This document shows, piece after piece, positions 28,827 through 37,726 of a DNA stretch of 64,000 bases (position 1 is the stretch's first letter; each line of letters opens with the position of its first letter). The translations under genes were made by a program, and so were the position numbers. The notes under the pieces are model-generated. The model was given only the letters and a program-made list of their open reading frames with translations. It was not told the DNA's origin and did not search any database. Source of the stretch: WHSW01 sp963759295 (GTDB lineage: Bacteria; Actinomycetota; Thermoleophilia; Solirubrobacterales; 70-9); the NCBI GenBank assembly GCA_963759295.1, contig CAVWYT010000008.1:1-64000 (forward strand), in the 5' to 3' direction.

Positions 28827-30230
28827 TCAGGCTGCGCCGAGCGCGAGCATCTCCTCGACCTCGCCCGCGAAGGCCTCGACGATCGCGCCCGGGTCGGGCA
28901 CCAGGCCGCGATCGGACATCACGCCGACGGTGACCTCGCCGTCGTAGCTGAAGATCGAGACGCTCATCGAGACGCTGCCCGAGGTCGGCGCCCAGACGAG
29001 CACGCCGCGGACCGGCGTCCCGGCGAGGTAGACGGGTTCCCGGGGGCCGGGGACATTGGTCATCACCGCTGAGCCCGCGGCGGAGAACAGCTCCAGGAGT
29101 CGCTGCTCGATCGCCGCCGGGGCCGCGCCGATCGCGCCCAGCATCCCGTAGCTCACCGCGCCCTCCGGCGAGGCCTTGATCTCCTGCATGCGCTCGTGGA
29201 CCTCCCGAAGCCGTTCACGTGGATGCTCGATCCCGACCGGGATCGCGAGCAGGACGAGGCCGAATCGGTTGCCCAGCCGGCGGGGCAACGGCTGGTCGAG
29301 CGGCCGCAGGTTGAAGGGGACGAACGCGTGGAGCTCGTCGACGATGCCGTCGCGGTCGCCGAGGTAGCGCCGCAGGGCGCCGGCGACGGCGGCGACGATG
29401 ACGTCATTCACGGTCGCGTCGTGCGCGTGGCCGACCGCCTTGATGTTCGCGAGCGGGATCGGGTCCGACCATGCGACCCGTTCGGCGACGCCGAGATGGC
29501 CCTTGAGCAAGGTCGGTGTGTCGGCGCCCGGTAGCAGGGTCTTGGCGACCGTCCTCGCGTTCTCGCTCGCCGAGCCGGCGAGGTCGACGAGCTCGGCCGG
29601 GTCGCGGGCGACCTCGATCGCCTCGTGGGCGAGGGCGCCGGCCAGCGACCTGGTCAGCGAGGCGGCCTGCCGGGCGGGGCGCAGGACGTCGCCGACCGCG
29701 CCGCTGATCCCGCCGTGGTCGTGGCTGGGCGCCGGCTCGGCCGCCTCGATCCCCGCGTCCGGGGTGGAGTCGGTGAGCGAGAGCAGCACGCGGGCGAGCG
29801 CGATCCCGTCGGCGATGCAGTGGTGCATGCGGGTGACGATCGCCGAGCCCTCGCCGTAACCGTCGACCAGATACCAGTTCCAGAGCGCCCGTGAGCGGTC
29901 GAGCGGCTGCGCGATCAGGTCGCTGACGAAGTCCTGGAGCGCAGCGCGGTCGCCGGGCGCCGGGAGGGCGGCGTGGTGGAGGTGAAGGTCGAGGTCGAAG
30001 TCGGGGTCGTCCTCCCAGTGCGGCCCGCGCAGCGGCACCCGGCTCTCGACGACGCGCTGGCGAAAGCGCGGGAAGCGGTCGACCAGCCGGGCCGAGATCA
30101 CGGTCCGCAACTGCTCCCAATCAACCGGCTCGTCGAACCACAGCGCACCGGTGATCACCATCAGGTTGTTCGGACGGTCCATGTGAAGCCACGCGGTGTC
30201 CGCGTTCGACATCGCCTCGGACGCACCCAT
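28827..30230 (-). CDS. Wax ester synthase/diacylglycerol acyltransferase family
   Basis: 467-residue WS/DGAT-family acyltransferase using acyl-CoA to make wax esters or triacylglycerol. Active site HHxxxDG is present as MHHCIADG (His136, His137, Asp141). Family features include ADTAWLHMDRPNNLMVITG at the N-terminus, VNDVIVAAVAGALRRYL, FVPFNLRP, LPRRLGNRFGLVLLAIP and MTNVPGPREPVYLAG. Full length. The gene is monocistronic and divergent from the stress-protein gene. Confidence 0.9.
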   Translation of the reverse strand: MGASEAMSNADTAWLHMDRPNNLMVITGALWFDEPVDWEQLRTVISARLVDRFPRFRQRVVESRVPLRGPHWEDDPDFDLDLHLHHAALPAPGDRAALQDFVSDLIAQPLDRSRALWNWYLVDGYGEGSAIVTRMHHCIADGIALARVLLSLTDSTPDAGIEAAEPAPSHDHGGISGAVGDVLRPARQAASLTRSLAGALAHEAIEVARDPAELVDLAGSASENARTVAKTLLPGADTPTLLKGHLGVAERVAWSDPIPLANIKAVGHAHDATVNDVIVAAVAGALRRYLGDRDGIVDELHAFVPFNLRPLDQPLPRRLGNRFGLVLLAIPVGIEHPRERLREVHERMQEIKASPEGAVSYGMLGAIGAAPAAIEQRLLELFSAAGSAVMTNVPGPREPVYLAGTPVRGVLVWAPTSGSVSMSVSIFSYDGEVTVGVMSDRGLVPDPGAIVEAFAGEVEEMLALGAA

Positions 30231-30287
30231 CGCTTCAGGGTAGTCCTCGGAGCGGGAATCAAGCCGCGCGCATTAGTCTCAGCGTCG

Positions 30288-31160
30288 ATGAGGGCCGGAG
30301 CAGAACCCGCCGCAGCGAGCGATGGGCCGACGGTGCCGTTCGGCGCCGTCCTCTGCGGGATCGACACCTCGCCCCAGAGCCTCGCGGCGGCCGGGCAGGC
30401 GCTCGCCCTTGCCGCGGACGACGCGAACGTCTGGGGGGTGTCGGTCTGGGATCCGGGAATGGCGATGCTGGGCGGGATCCATGCCTCCGAAGTGGCGCTC
30501 GATCTGCGGCGCGACGCGATCAGCGCGCTGCGGGAGGCGAGGCGGGCGTTCCCGCGGCTCGATCCGATCCTGATGAAGGGCCCGGATGCCGCGGGCCTGC
30601 TCGCCGCGACCGTGAACCTGGAGCCCGACCTGGTCAGCGTCGGCTCGCACGGGGGCTCGCGGACGGCGGGCGTGCTGTTCGGAAGCGTCGCCACCGCGAT
30701 CGCGCATCACGCGACCTGCTCGGTGCTGATCTCGCGAGCGGCCGAGACCTTCCCCGGGGCGATCCTGCATGCGAGCGACGGCTCTTTCGAGGGGCTCGCC
30801 GCGGCGCGGGTCGCCGGAGAGATCGCGGCCGTGCACGACTCCACCGTGGTCACGCTGCACGTCACCGACGGGGATCTGGAGCGGGGCCGCGGGATCGCCG
30901 AGGCGGGCGTCGCGCTGATCGAAGCCGCTGGACGCGAGCCCGTGGTCCAGGTGCTGGACGGCTCTCCGCATCGCCGGATTCCCGAGGTCGCGGACGAGAT
31001 CGGCGCCTCGCTGATCGTGATCGGAAGCCGCGGGCGGACGGGGCTGGCGGCGCTCGGGAGCGTCAGCGAGCGCGTCGCCCACCACGCGCCCTGCTCGGTG
31101 TTGATCGTGCGACCCACCTCCCACCCGTCACGTGACCGGGAGACGATCGAGGCCGACTAG
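30288..31160 (+). CDS. Tandem universal stress protein
   Basis: 290-residue protein with two UspA domains. Domain 1 begins FGAVLCGIDTSPQSLAAAGQAL and ends VSVGSHGGSRTAGVLFGSVATAIAHHATCSVLI. Domain 2 begins ILHASDGSFEGLAAARVAGEI and ends LIVIGSRGRTGLAALGSVSERVAHHAPCSVLIV. The second domain has the ATP-binding G-2x-G-9x-G(S/T) pattern, and the first is looser. Its stop overlaps the end of the convergent P-type ATPase gene by four bases. Confidence 0.88.
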   Translation: MRAGAEPAAASDGPTVPFGAVLCGIDTSPQSLAAAGQALALAADDANVWGVSVWDPGMAMLGGIHASEVALDLRRDAISALREARRAFPRLDPILMKGPDAAGLLAATVNLEPDLVSVGSHGGSRTAGVLFGSVATAIAHHATCSVLISRAAETFPGAILHASDGSFEGLAAARVAGEIAAVHDSTVVTLHVTDGDLERGRGIAEAGVALIEAAGREPVVQVLDGSPHRRIPEVADEIGASLIVIGSRGRTGLAALGSVSERVAHHAPCSVLIVRPTSHPSRDRETIEAD

Positions 31161-33043
31161 GCCCGCAGGGCCCGGAGCGCGTTGATGATCACGGCGACGT
31201 CGATTCCCTCTTGGAGCACGGCGCCGGCCACCGGAGAGATGTAGCCGTAGGCCGCGAACCCCATCGCAACGAAGCTGAGCCCGAGCCCCGCGAGCACGCT
31301 CTGTCGTGCGATGTGCATCGACCGGCGCCCGATCCGGATCGCCTCGCTGACCCGGTCGACTCGGTCGACGGTGATCACCGCGTCCGCGGTCTCCGAGGAG
31401 ACCGTCGCGCCCGCGGCCCCCATCGCGATCCCGACGTCGGCGAGGGCTAGCGCCGGCGCGTCGTTGACGCCGTCGCCGACCATCACCACGGTTCCTCCAT
31501 CCCGCCGCTCGCGAGCCTGGCGGACGACCTCGATCTTCCCCTCCGGCGAGCATTCCGCGTAGACGCGGTCGGCGCCGATCTGCTCGGCGACCGCGTCGGC
31601 GACCGCGCTCGAGTCGCCGGTGACGAGCGCGATCTCCTCGACGCCGACCTCGCGGAGCGCCCTGGTCAGCTCGCCGACGTCGTCGCGTACGCGGTCGGCC
31701 ATCAGCACCGCGCCGGCCAGGCTGCCGTCGACGCCGACGAGCACGCGCGCCCACCCGGGCTGCGATGCGTCATCGAAGAGCTGCCCGGTGGCAGCCGCGC
31801 CGCGATAGCCGCGCCGCGTCAGCCACTCGACGCTACCGACGGCGACCCGATGTCCGTTCACCCTGCCCTCGATCCCCTGACCCGGGTCCTCGCTCACGTC
31901 CTCGGGGAACCGAAGCTCGATCCCCCGCGACTCGGCGCCGTGTACGAGCGCCTCGGCGAGCACGTGCGCCGATAGCTGGTCCACCGATGCTGCGAGGGCG
32001 AGCAGCGCCTCCGGCTCGCCGCCGTCGACGCGCTCGACCCGCTCGATCTCCGGACGCCCGCGGGTCAGGGTGCCGGTCTTGTCGAAGAGCACCGTCCGGG
32101 CGCGGCCGAGCTTTTCGATCGCGGTGCCGCCCTTGACGATCACGCCCCGGCGCGCCGCCCGCGAGACCCCCGAGATCAGCGCGATCGGGGCCGCGAGGAT
32201 CAGCGGGCACGGGGTTGCCACGACGAGGACGGCGAGCGCCCTGACCGGATTCCCGCTCAGCGCCCACGCCGATCCTGCGACCACGAGCGTCACCGGCAGG
32301 AGGATCGCCGCGTATCGGTCGGCGAGCCGGATGAACGGCGCTCGGTGTCGCTCCGCCTCGCGGACCAGGGCGACGATTCCACTGTAGGCGCTGTCGGCCG
32401 CGCTGCGGATCGCTCGCAGGTCGAAGGCCTCGCCGGCGTTCAGCGTCCCGCTCGAGACCGTGGTCCCCTTCGGCTTGCTGACCGGAAGTGGCTCGCCGGT
32501 CAGGGTCGATTCGTCGATCAGGGCGCGGGCGCTCTGCACCGCGCCGTCGACCGGGACCACCTCGCCCGCTCGAACGAGGACCCGGTCGCCGACCTGCAGC
32601 TCGCCCACCGGGACCTCTGCGATCCGGTCGCCGCGCCGCCGGTGGGCGATCCGCGGAGCGCGCTCGAGCAGCTGCGTGAGCTCCCGGCGCGCACGCCTTC
32701 CGGCCGCGGCCTCGAGCGCGTTGCCGCCGCTCAGCATCAGCGCGATCACCGCGCCCGCGAGGTATTCGCCGAGTGCCAGCGCCCCCGCCATCGCGACCAG
32801 GGCGATCGCGTCGACCCCGACGTCGCCGCTCCTCAGGCTGCTGATCACAGACCAGCTGAGTGGGACCAGGGCGAGGACGATGGTCAGCGCCCAGAGTCCG
32901 TTGCCGGCCTCCGGGGCGTCGAGGGCGTGCAGCAGGCCTCCTCCGGCGAGCGAGACCAGGATCGCCACGACGAGCGTCCGCGGCTCGTTCACCCCGAGGG
33001 CCGTGGCCCGGGAGCGAAGCGTTCCGAGCCGCGGCGCCGTCAT
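31157..33043 (-). CDS. Heavy-metal translocating P1B-type ATPase
   Basis: 628-residue membrane metal pump from ATG 33043 (a GTG at 33067 is possible). It lacks an N-terminal HMA domain and starts close to the first helices. The metal-site motif in the membrane is ATPCPLILA, phosphorylation is at DKTGTLTRG, the actuator is DESTLTGEPLPV and the hinge is GDGVNDAPALALADVGIAMG. The short N-terminus and CPC-like site resemble Zn/Cd/Co or Mn-type exporters of actinobacteria. Metal specificity is inferred poorly. Convergent with the stress-protein gene. Confidence 0.88.
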   Translation of the reverse strand: MTAPRLGTLRSRATALGVNEPRTLVVAILVSLAGGGLLHALDAPEAGNGLWALTIVLALVPLSWSVISSLRSGDVGVDAIALVAMAGALALGEYLAGAVIALMLSGGNALEAAAGRRARRELTQLLERAPRIAHRRRGDRIAEVPVGELQVGDRVLVRAGEVVPVDGAVQSARALIDESTLTGEPLPVSKPKGTTVSSGTLNAGEAFDLRAIRSAADSAYSGIVALVREAERHRAPFIRLADRYAAILLPVTLVVAGSAWALSGNPVRALAVLVVATPCPLILAAPIALISGVSRAARRGVIVKGGTAIEKLGRARTVLFDKTGTLTRGRPEIERVERVDGGEPEALLALAASVDQLSAHVLAEALVHGAESRGIELRFPEDVSEDPGQGIEGRVNGHRVAVGSVEWLTRRGYRGAAATGQLFDDASQPGWARVLVGVDGSLAGAVLMADRVRDDVGELTRALREVGVEEIALVTGDSSAVADAVAEQIGADRVYAECSPEGKIEVVRQARERRDGGTVVMVGDGVNDAPALALADVGIAMGAAGATVSSETADAVITVDRVDRVSEAIRIGRRSMHIARQSVLAGLGLSFVAMGFAAYGYISPVAGAVLQEGIDVAVIINALRALRA

Positions 33044-33151
33044 GGGGTCAAGGATGGCGCAAGGCACGAATTTCGGGCCGCATGCGGCGCCCGCCCCGCC
33101 CCGCCGCGACTACCCTCTGCGGGCCATGACCGGAGCCGACAGGGCGAGCCG

Positions 33152-33427
33152 ATGATCGGCCCGCTCGAAATCGCGATCGTCGTCGTCGTCCTGTTCTTGA
33201 TCTTCGGCTATCGGCTGCTGCCCGCGGTCGGGCGCCGGGCGGGCACCACAACGCGCGAGCTCAAGGACTCGGCCAAGGACCTGGTCGGCGACAGGGCCGA
33301 CCCGAAGGCGCTCGCGAGGTCGGCGGGCAAGGGCGTTCGCGAGGCGCGCGACCTGCGCGACGAGCTCACCGGCAAGGGGGATCCGGAACGTTCCCCGGAG
33401 CAGGGCAAGGGATCCGGGCCGAGCTGA
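33152..33427 (+). CDS. TatA/TatB-like small membrane protein
   Basis: 91-residue protein with one N-terminal helix (PLEIAIVVVVLFLIFGYRLLPAVGR) and a charged amphipathic, unstructured tail ending GSGPS. The GPLEIAIV...FG...LP pattern is that of the TatA/MttA/Hcf106 family, though this one is short of the usual FGxxKLP. Its stop overlaps the next start as TGATG. It may be a bona fide TatA homologue or one of the tatA-like paralogues found in actinobacteria. Confidence 0.7.
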   Translation: MIGPLEIAIVVVVLFLIFGYRLLPAVGRRAGTTTRELKDSAKDLVGDRADPKALARSAGKGVREARDLRDELTGKGDPERSPEQGKGSGPS

Positions 33428-34926
33428 TGCAGCCTGTCGAGCACTTCGACGTCTTGATCGTCGGCGCCGGCCTCTCGGGGATCGGCGCCGCCTTCCACCT
33501 GCAGCGCGAGTTTCCGGACCGCAGCTACGCGATCCTCGAGGCGCGAGAGGCGATCGGCGGGACCTGGGACCTGTTCCGGTATCCGGGCGTCCGGTCGGAT
33601 TCCGACATGCACACGCTCGGCTACCGCTTCCGTCCCTGGACGGAGGCCGAGGCGATCGCGGACGGCCCCTCGATCCTGCGCTACGTGCGCGAGACCGCCA
33701 GCGACAACGGGATCGACCGCCGGGTCCGCTTCGGACATCGCGTCGTGCGCGCCGGATGGTCGACGCCGACCGCGCGCTGGACGGTCGAGGTCGAGCGCCG
33801 CGGCGGCGAGATGGTGCGGATGAGCTGCGACTTCCTCGTCACCTGCGCCGGCTACTACCGCTACGACGAGGGCTACCTGCCGCGGTTCGAGGGCCTCGAA
33901 CGCTTTCGCGGTCGGTTCGTCCACCCGCAGCACTGGCCCGAGGGGCTCGACTACGACGGCCGGCGGGCGGTGGTGATCGGCAGCGGCGCGACCGCGGTGA
34001 CGCTCGTGCCCGCGCTCGCTCGGCGGGCCGGCCACGTGATCATGCTTCAGCGCTCGCCGAGCTACATCGTCTCGTTGCCGGCCGAGGATCCGATCGCGAA
34101 CCTGCTTCGAAGGGCGCTCCCGGACCGGCTCGCGTACTTCCTCACCCGGTGGAAGAACGTGCTCCTGCAGACGGCGGTGTACAAGCTCAGCCGGCGTCGT
34201 CCGCAGCTCGTGAGGTCGATGGTCCGCCGGGGCGTCCAGCGCCGCCTGCCGCCCGGCTACGACGTCAACACGCATTTCAACCCGCGCTACGACCCCTGGG
34301 ATCAGCGCATGTGCCTGGTGCCCGACGGGGACCTGTTCGCGGCGATCGGCGACGGGCGCGCGTCGATGGTCACCGACGAGATCGAGACGTTCACCGAGGA
34401 CGGGATCCGGCTGCGCTCGGGGCGCGAGCTCGAGGCCGACCTGGTCGTCGCCGCGACGGGCCTCAACCTGCTCGCCTTCGGCGGTATCGAGCTCTCGGTC
34501 GACGGCCGCCCGGTGAGCCTGCCGGAGACGCTCGCCTACAAGGGGATGATGCTGCGCGGGGTGCCGAACTTCCTCTTCGCGATCGGCTACACGAACGCCT
34601 CCTGGACGCTGAAGGTCGACGTCACCTGCGAATACCTGTGCCGGCTGCTCGCCTACATGGACGACAACGACCACCGCCAGGCCACGCCGCTGAACGTCGA
34701 CCCGGCGGTGACGGAGGAACCGTTCCTCGAGTTCCAGGCCGGGTACGTGCTGCGCTCGCTGCATCAGTTCCCGAAGCAGGGCTCGAAGACGCCATGGCGG
34801 CTGCGCCAGAGCTACGCCCGGGACGTGACGGCGCTTCGCTACGGCGAGGTCGCCGACGGCGCGATGGTGTTCTCCTCGCCGGAGCCCGCAACCGAGGAGG
34901 CGAGGCAGACCGCGATCGCGGCCTGA
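33427..34926 (+). CDS. Baeyer-Villiger-type flavin monooxygenase
   Basis: 499-residue FAD/NADPH monooxygenase. The FAD Rossmann motif is VLIVGAGLSGIGAAFHL, followed by ILEAREAIGGTWDLFRYPGVRSDSDMHTLGY. The BVMO fingerprint FxGxxxHxxxWP is complete as FRGRFVHPQHWP (residues 160-171). The NADPH motif is AVVIGSGATAVTLVPAL. These enzymes convert ketones to esters or lactones, and the closest described relatives by pattern are EthA-like. ATG 33427 overlaps the TatA-like stop, an unusual pairing. Confidence 0.9.
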   Translation: MQPVEHFDVLIVGAGLSGIGAAFHLQREFPDRSYAILEAREAIGGTWDLFRYPGVRSDSDMHTLGYRFRPWTEAEAIADGPSILRYVRETASDNGIDRRVRFGHRVVRAGWSTPTARWTVEVERRGGEMVRMSCDFLVTCAGYYRYDEGYLPRFEGLERFRGRFVHPQHWPEGLDYDGRRAVVIGSGATAVTLVPALARRAGHVIMLQRSPSYIVSLPAEDPIANLLRRALPDRLAYFLTRWKNVLLQTAVYKLSRRRPQLVRSMVRRGVQRRLPPGYDVNTHFNPRYDPWDQRMCLVPDGDLFAAIGDGRASMVTDEIETFTEDGIRLRSGRELEADLVVAATGLNLLAFGGIELSVDGRPVSLPETLAYKGMMLRGVPNFLFAIGYTNASWTLKVDVTCEYLCRLLAYMDDNDHRQATPLNVDPAVTEEPFLEFQAGYVLRSLHQFPKQGSKTPWRLRQSYARDVTALRYGEVADGAMVFSSPEPATEEARQTAIAA

Positions 34927-35003
34927 TCACGCGCGCGGGTGTCCATTTTCGCGTCCCCCGTTCGTCTCTTGGGCGACCATTCCCCAAAAGCAGGAGGAAC
35001 GCG

Positions 35004-35363
35004 ATGAAGTACATGCTCTTGATCCACCAGGGCTCCGCCCCGACCCCGTACTCGCCAGAGGAGTGGGGCCGGCTGTCGGAGGACGAGCAGCAGCAGATCG
35101 TCGACGACTACCGTGAGATCAACGAGACCCCCGGTGTCACCCCCGGCCTCCAGCTGCAGCCGCCCGAGACCGCGACCACGGTGCGCTCCGAGGGCGGCGA
35201 GACGCTGACCACCGATGGCCCGTTCGTCGCCACCAAGGAGGCGATCGGCGGTTACTTTCTGTTCGAGGCCGACGACCTCGACGCGGCGGTCGAGCTCGCC
35301 TCGCGCGTTCCGGCCGCCCGTCTCGGCGGTGCGGTGGAGGTGCGCCCGATCGCGGAGTGGTAG
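35004..35363 (+). CDS. YCII/DGPF-family protein
   Basis: 119-residue protein from ATG 35004 behind AGGAGG. It has the YCII-type ferredoxin-like fold: KYMLLIHQGSAPTPYS, LSEDEQQQIVDDYREI, ETLTTDGPFVATKEAIGGYFLFEADDLDAAVELASRVP and VEVRPIAEW. The DGPF motif is present exactly as TDGPF. DGPF proteins are the known genomic partners of ECF42 sigma factors, and here the sigma gene starts inside its last codons. Confidence 0.9.
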   Translation: MKYMLLIHQGSAPTPYSPEEWGRLSEDEQQQIVDDYREINETPGVTPGLQLQPPETATTVRSEGGETLTTDGPFVATKEAIGGYFLFEADDLDAAVELASRVPAARLGGAVEVRPIAEW

Positions 35364-36529
35364 GCATTCTCGACCGGGTCTTCCGCGATCAGTGGGGCGG
35401 CGTCCTCGCCAGCCTGATCGGCTTCCTCGGCGACTTCGATCTCGCCGAGGAGGCCGCCCAGGAGGCGTTCGCTGTCGCCGCCGAGCGCTGGCCGCGCGAG
35501 GGCACCCCTCAGAATCCGCGCGCCTGGCTGGTGACCACCGCGCGCAACCGCGCGATCGACCGCATCCGTCGCGATCGCACCTTCACCGCCAAGGCCCGGC
35601 TGCTCGAGGAACGGCAGATCATGGAAGAGGACTTCGAGGAGACGACGATCCCGGACGAGCGGCTCGAGCTCGTGTTCACATGCTGTCATCCGGCGCTCGC
35701 CGTCGATGCGCAGGTGGCGCTGACGCTACGGACCCTGGGCGGCCTGACGACGGAGGAGATCGCCCGCGCCTTCCTGGTCGCAGAGCCGACGATGGCCAAG
35801 CGGCTGGTTCGCGCGAAGGGCAAGATCAAGGCCGCTGGGATCCCGTTTCGCGTCCCCCCGGCTCACCTGCTCCCCGACCGGCTGGCGGCGGTGCTCGCGG
35901 TCGTCTACCTGATCTTCAACGAGGGCTACGGGGGCCGCGGAGACCTCGCTGCCGAGGCGATCCGGCTCGGGCGCGCGCTCGCCGAGCTGATGCCAGACGA
36001 GCCCGAGGTCCGCGGGCTGCTGGCGCTGATGCTGGTCGACGACGCCCGTCGCGAGGCGCGATTCGCCGACGGCGCGGTCGTCCTCCTTCGCGACCAGGAT
36101 CGATCGCTCTGGGATCGCGAGCAGATCGAGGCGGGGCGGGCGGAGCTCGATCGCGGGCTGGCGCTTGGCGGTCGCGGCCCCTACGTGGTCCAGGCGGCGC
36201 TCGCGGTGCTGCACGCCGATGAGCCCCAGGACTGGACGCAGATCGCGGCGCTGTACGGCGAGCTCGCCCGGCTCACGGGCTCCTCGGTCGTCGAGCTCAA
36301 CCGGGCGGTCGCGCTCGCCGAGTCGGGCGAGGTCGACGCCGCGCTCGCGATCGTCGACGGGCTCGAGCTCGACCGCTACCACTACCTGCACGCGACGCGC
36401 GCCGAGCTCCTGCGCCGCCTCGATCGGGTCGCCGACGCCCGCGCGGCCTACGAGCGGGCGCTCGAGCTCGTCCACTCCGACGCCGAGCGGCGCCTGCTCG
36501 AGCGCCGGCTGGCGGAGCTCGCGGGCTGA
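35357..36529 (+). CDS. ECF42-type RNA polymerase sigma factor
   Basis: 390-residue extracytoplasmic-function sigma factor from GTG 35357, overlapping the YCII stop by seven bases. The sigma-2 region includes GDFDLAEEAAQEAFAVAAERWP and NPRAWLVTTARNRAIDRIRRDR. The sigma-4 region is LTLRTLGGLTTEEIARAFLVAEPTMAKRLVRAKGKI. A long C-terminal helical TPR-like domain follows (VYLIFNEGYGG, VELNRAVALAESGEVDAAL), as in ECF42. Such sigma factors lack a classical anti-sigma factor and are thought to be controlled through the C-terminal domain. Gene pairing supports the assignment. Confidence 0.9.
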   Translation: MVGILDRVFRDQWGGVLASLIGFLGDFDLAEEAAQEAFAVAAERWPREGTPQNPRAWLVTTARNRAIDRIRRDRTFTAKARLLEERQIMEEDFEETTIPDERLELVFTCCHPALAVDAQVALTLRTLGGLTTEEIARAFLVAEPTMAKRLVRAKGKIKAAGIPFRVPPAHLLPDRLAAVLAVVYLIFNEGYGGRGDLAAEAIRLGRALAELMPDEPEVRGLLALMLVDDARREARFADGAVVLLRDQDRSLWDREQIEAGRAELDRGLALGGRGPYVVQAALAVLHADEPQDWTQIAALYGELARLTGSSVVELNRAVALAESGEVDAALAIVDGLELDRYHYLHATRAELLRRLDRVADARAAYERALELVHSDAERRLLERRLAELAG

Positions 36530-37660
36530 CTACTCGTCGACGAGCCCCTCGAGGTAATCGGCGCTGTCATTCACCTGGAGCCTGACCCAGAGCGGCAGGT
36601 GGTCGGAGAACTGGTAGGTCCTCCACTCCAGGTAGTAGTCGTCGAGCTCGCCCTCCGCGGCCGCCCGGGCGCCGTTCGATGACGTTTCCGCGGCCCCCTC
36701 GTAGTCGGCGAACTGCTCCGGGGTGAACACACGCTCGAAGATCTCGAAGGCGCCGGCCCGACCGGCGCCGTCCGACTCGAGATAGGCGAGGTCACCGGGG
36801 CGGGTTCGAAACGCGATCTGGTCGTAGAACTTCGAGTGGTCGATGTTCGTCGGCCGCCGCAGCGGCTGCGGTACCTCGAACCCGGACCCCAGCAGCGCCT
36901 TCATCGTCTCGTGCTCGGCGCCGACGATGTTGAAGTCGCCGAGCAGGATCAGCGAGCGCCGGTCGTCGAACGCGTTCTCGGCTCGGGCACCGAAGTAGTT
37001 GGCAACCCGGTCGATCTCCTGGATGCGCTGCTGGAGCTCTGCGCCGCTCTCGCTGCCGTAGTAGATGTGGACGGTGCAGATCTCGAACTTGAACCACGCG
37101 GCCTGGAACAGCGCTGTGAACGGGGTGCGACGGAACTGCTTTCCGAGCTGCTTGTCCTCGATCGTCACGGTTTCGGTGCCGCTCTCGGACTCCTCCCTCG
37201 GTGTGACGTTGGCGGTGATCAGCAGCTTCGCGGGAAGCACGATCTCCCCGGCGACGTTCTGGAACAAGACCCGGCGCTTGTCGTACAGGTAGGTGAGGCG
37301 TTCGCCGTTTCCGCCGAGCCCGGGATCGGTGACGTCGGTGGCGATCCAGCCGAAGTCGAACCCGAGGATCTCGGTGATCCGCTGCCATTCGTCGAGCTCG
37401 TTCACCTCCTGCACGGCGACGAAGTCGAAACGCGACAGCACCTCTGCGATGTAGAAGTAAGTCTCGGGCAGCCGGTCGCCGAACCCCCGCCGGTTGATCT
37501 TGCCGAGATCGCGGACGTTCCAGGTCGCCAGCAGGAGGTTGTCCTCGGCGTCCTTGGCCGGGATGTCCCTGTGCAGCTGGTCGCGGAGGGCGACGAGGTT
37601 GCGCACGACGCGCGGCTGATCCGATTCGGGGACGCGCGAGCGCAGCAGCGAGTACCTCAT
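36530..37660 (-). CDS. Endonuclease/exonuclease/phosphatase family protein
   Basis: 376-residue EEP-fold hydrolase, metal-dependent phosphodiesterase or nuclease. ATG 37660 is preferred over an upstream start at 37717. Motifs are LLLATWNVRDLG, VAVQEVNELDEW (catalytic Glu), LLGDFNIVG (catalytic Asp-x-Asn) and SDHLPLWVRL (catalytic Asp-His). No leader peptide is seen, and the target (nucleic acid, sphingolipid or inositol phosphate) cannot be told. Confidence 0.85.
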   Translation of the reverse strand: MRYSLLRSRVPESDQPRVVRNLVALRDQLHRDIPAKDAEDNLLLATWNVRDLGKINRRGFGDRLPETYFYIAEVLSRFDFVAVQEVNELDEWQRITEILGFDFGWIATDVTDPGLGGNGERLTYLYDKRRVLFQNVAGEIVLPAKLLITANVTPREESESGTETVTIEDKQLGKQFRRTPFTALFQAAWFKFEICTVHIYYGSESGAELQQRIQEIDRVANYFGARAENAFDDRRSLILLGDFNIVGAEHETMKALLGSGFEVPQPLRRPTNIDHSKFYDQIAFRTRPGDLAYLESDGAGRAGAFEIFERVFTPEQFADYEGAAETSSNGARAAAEGELDDYYLEWRTYQFSDHLPLWVRLQVNDSADYLEGLVDE

Positions 37661-37726
37661 CGAAGCTGATGTTCGCGCTCGCCGGGCGGGCGAGTCAAGG
37701 GCCGGTGCCCGCGGCAACCGGCTCGG

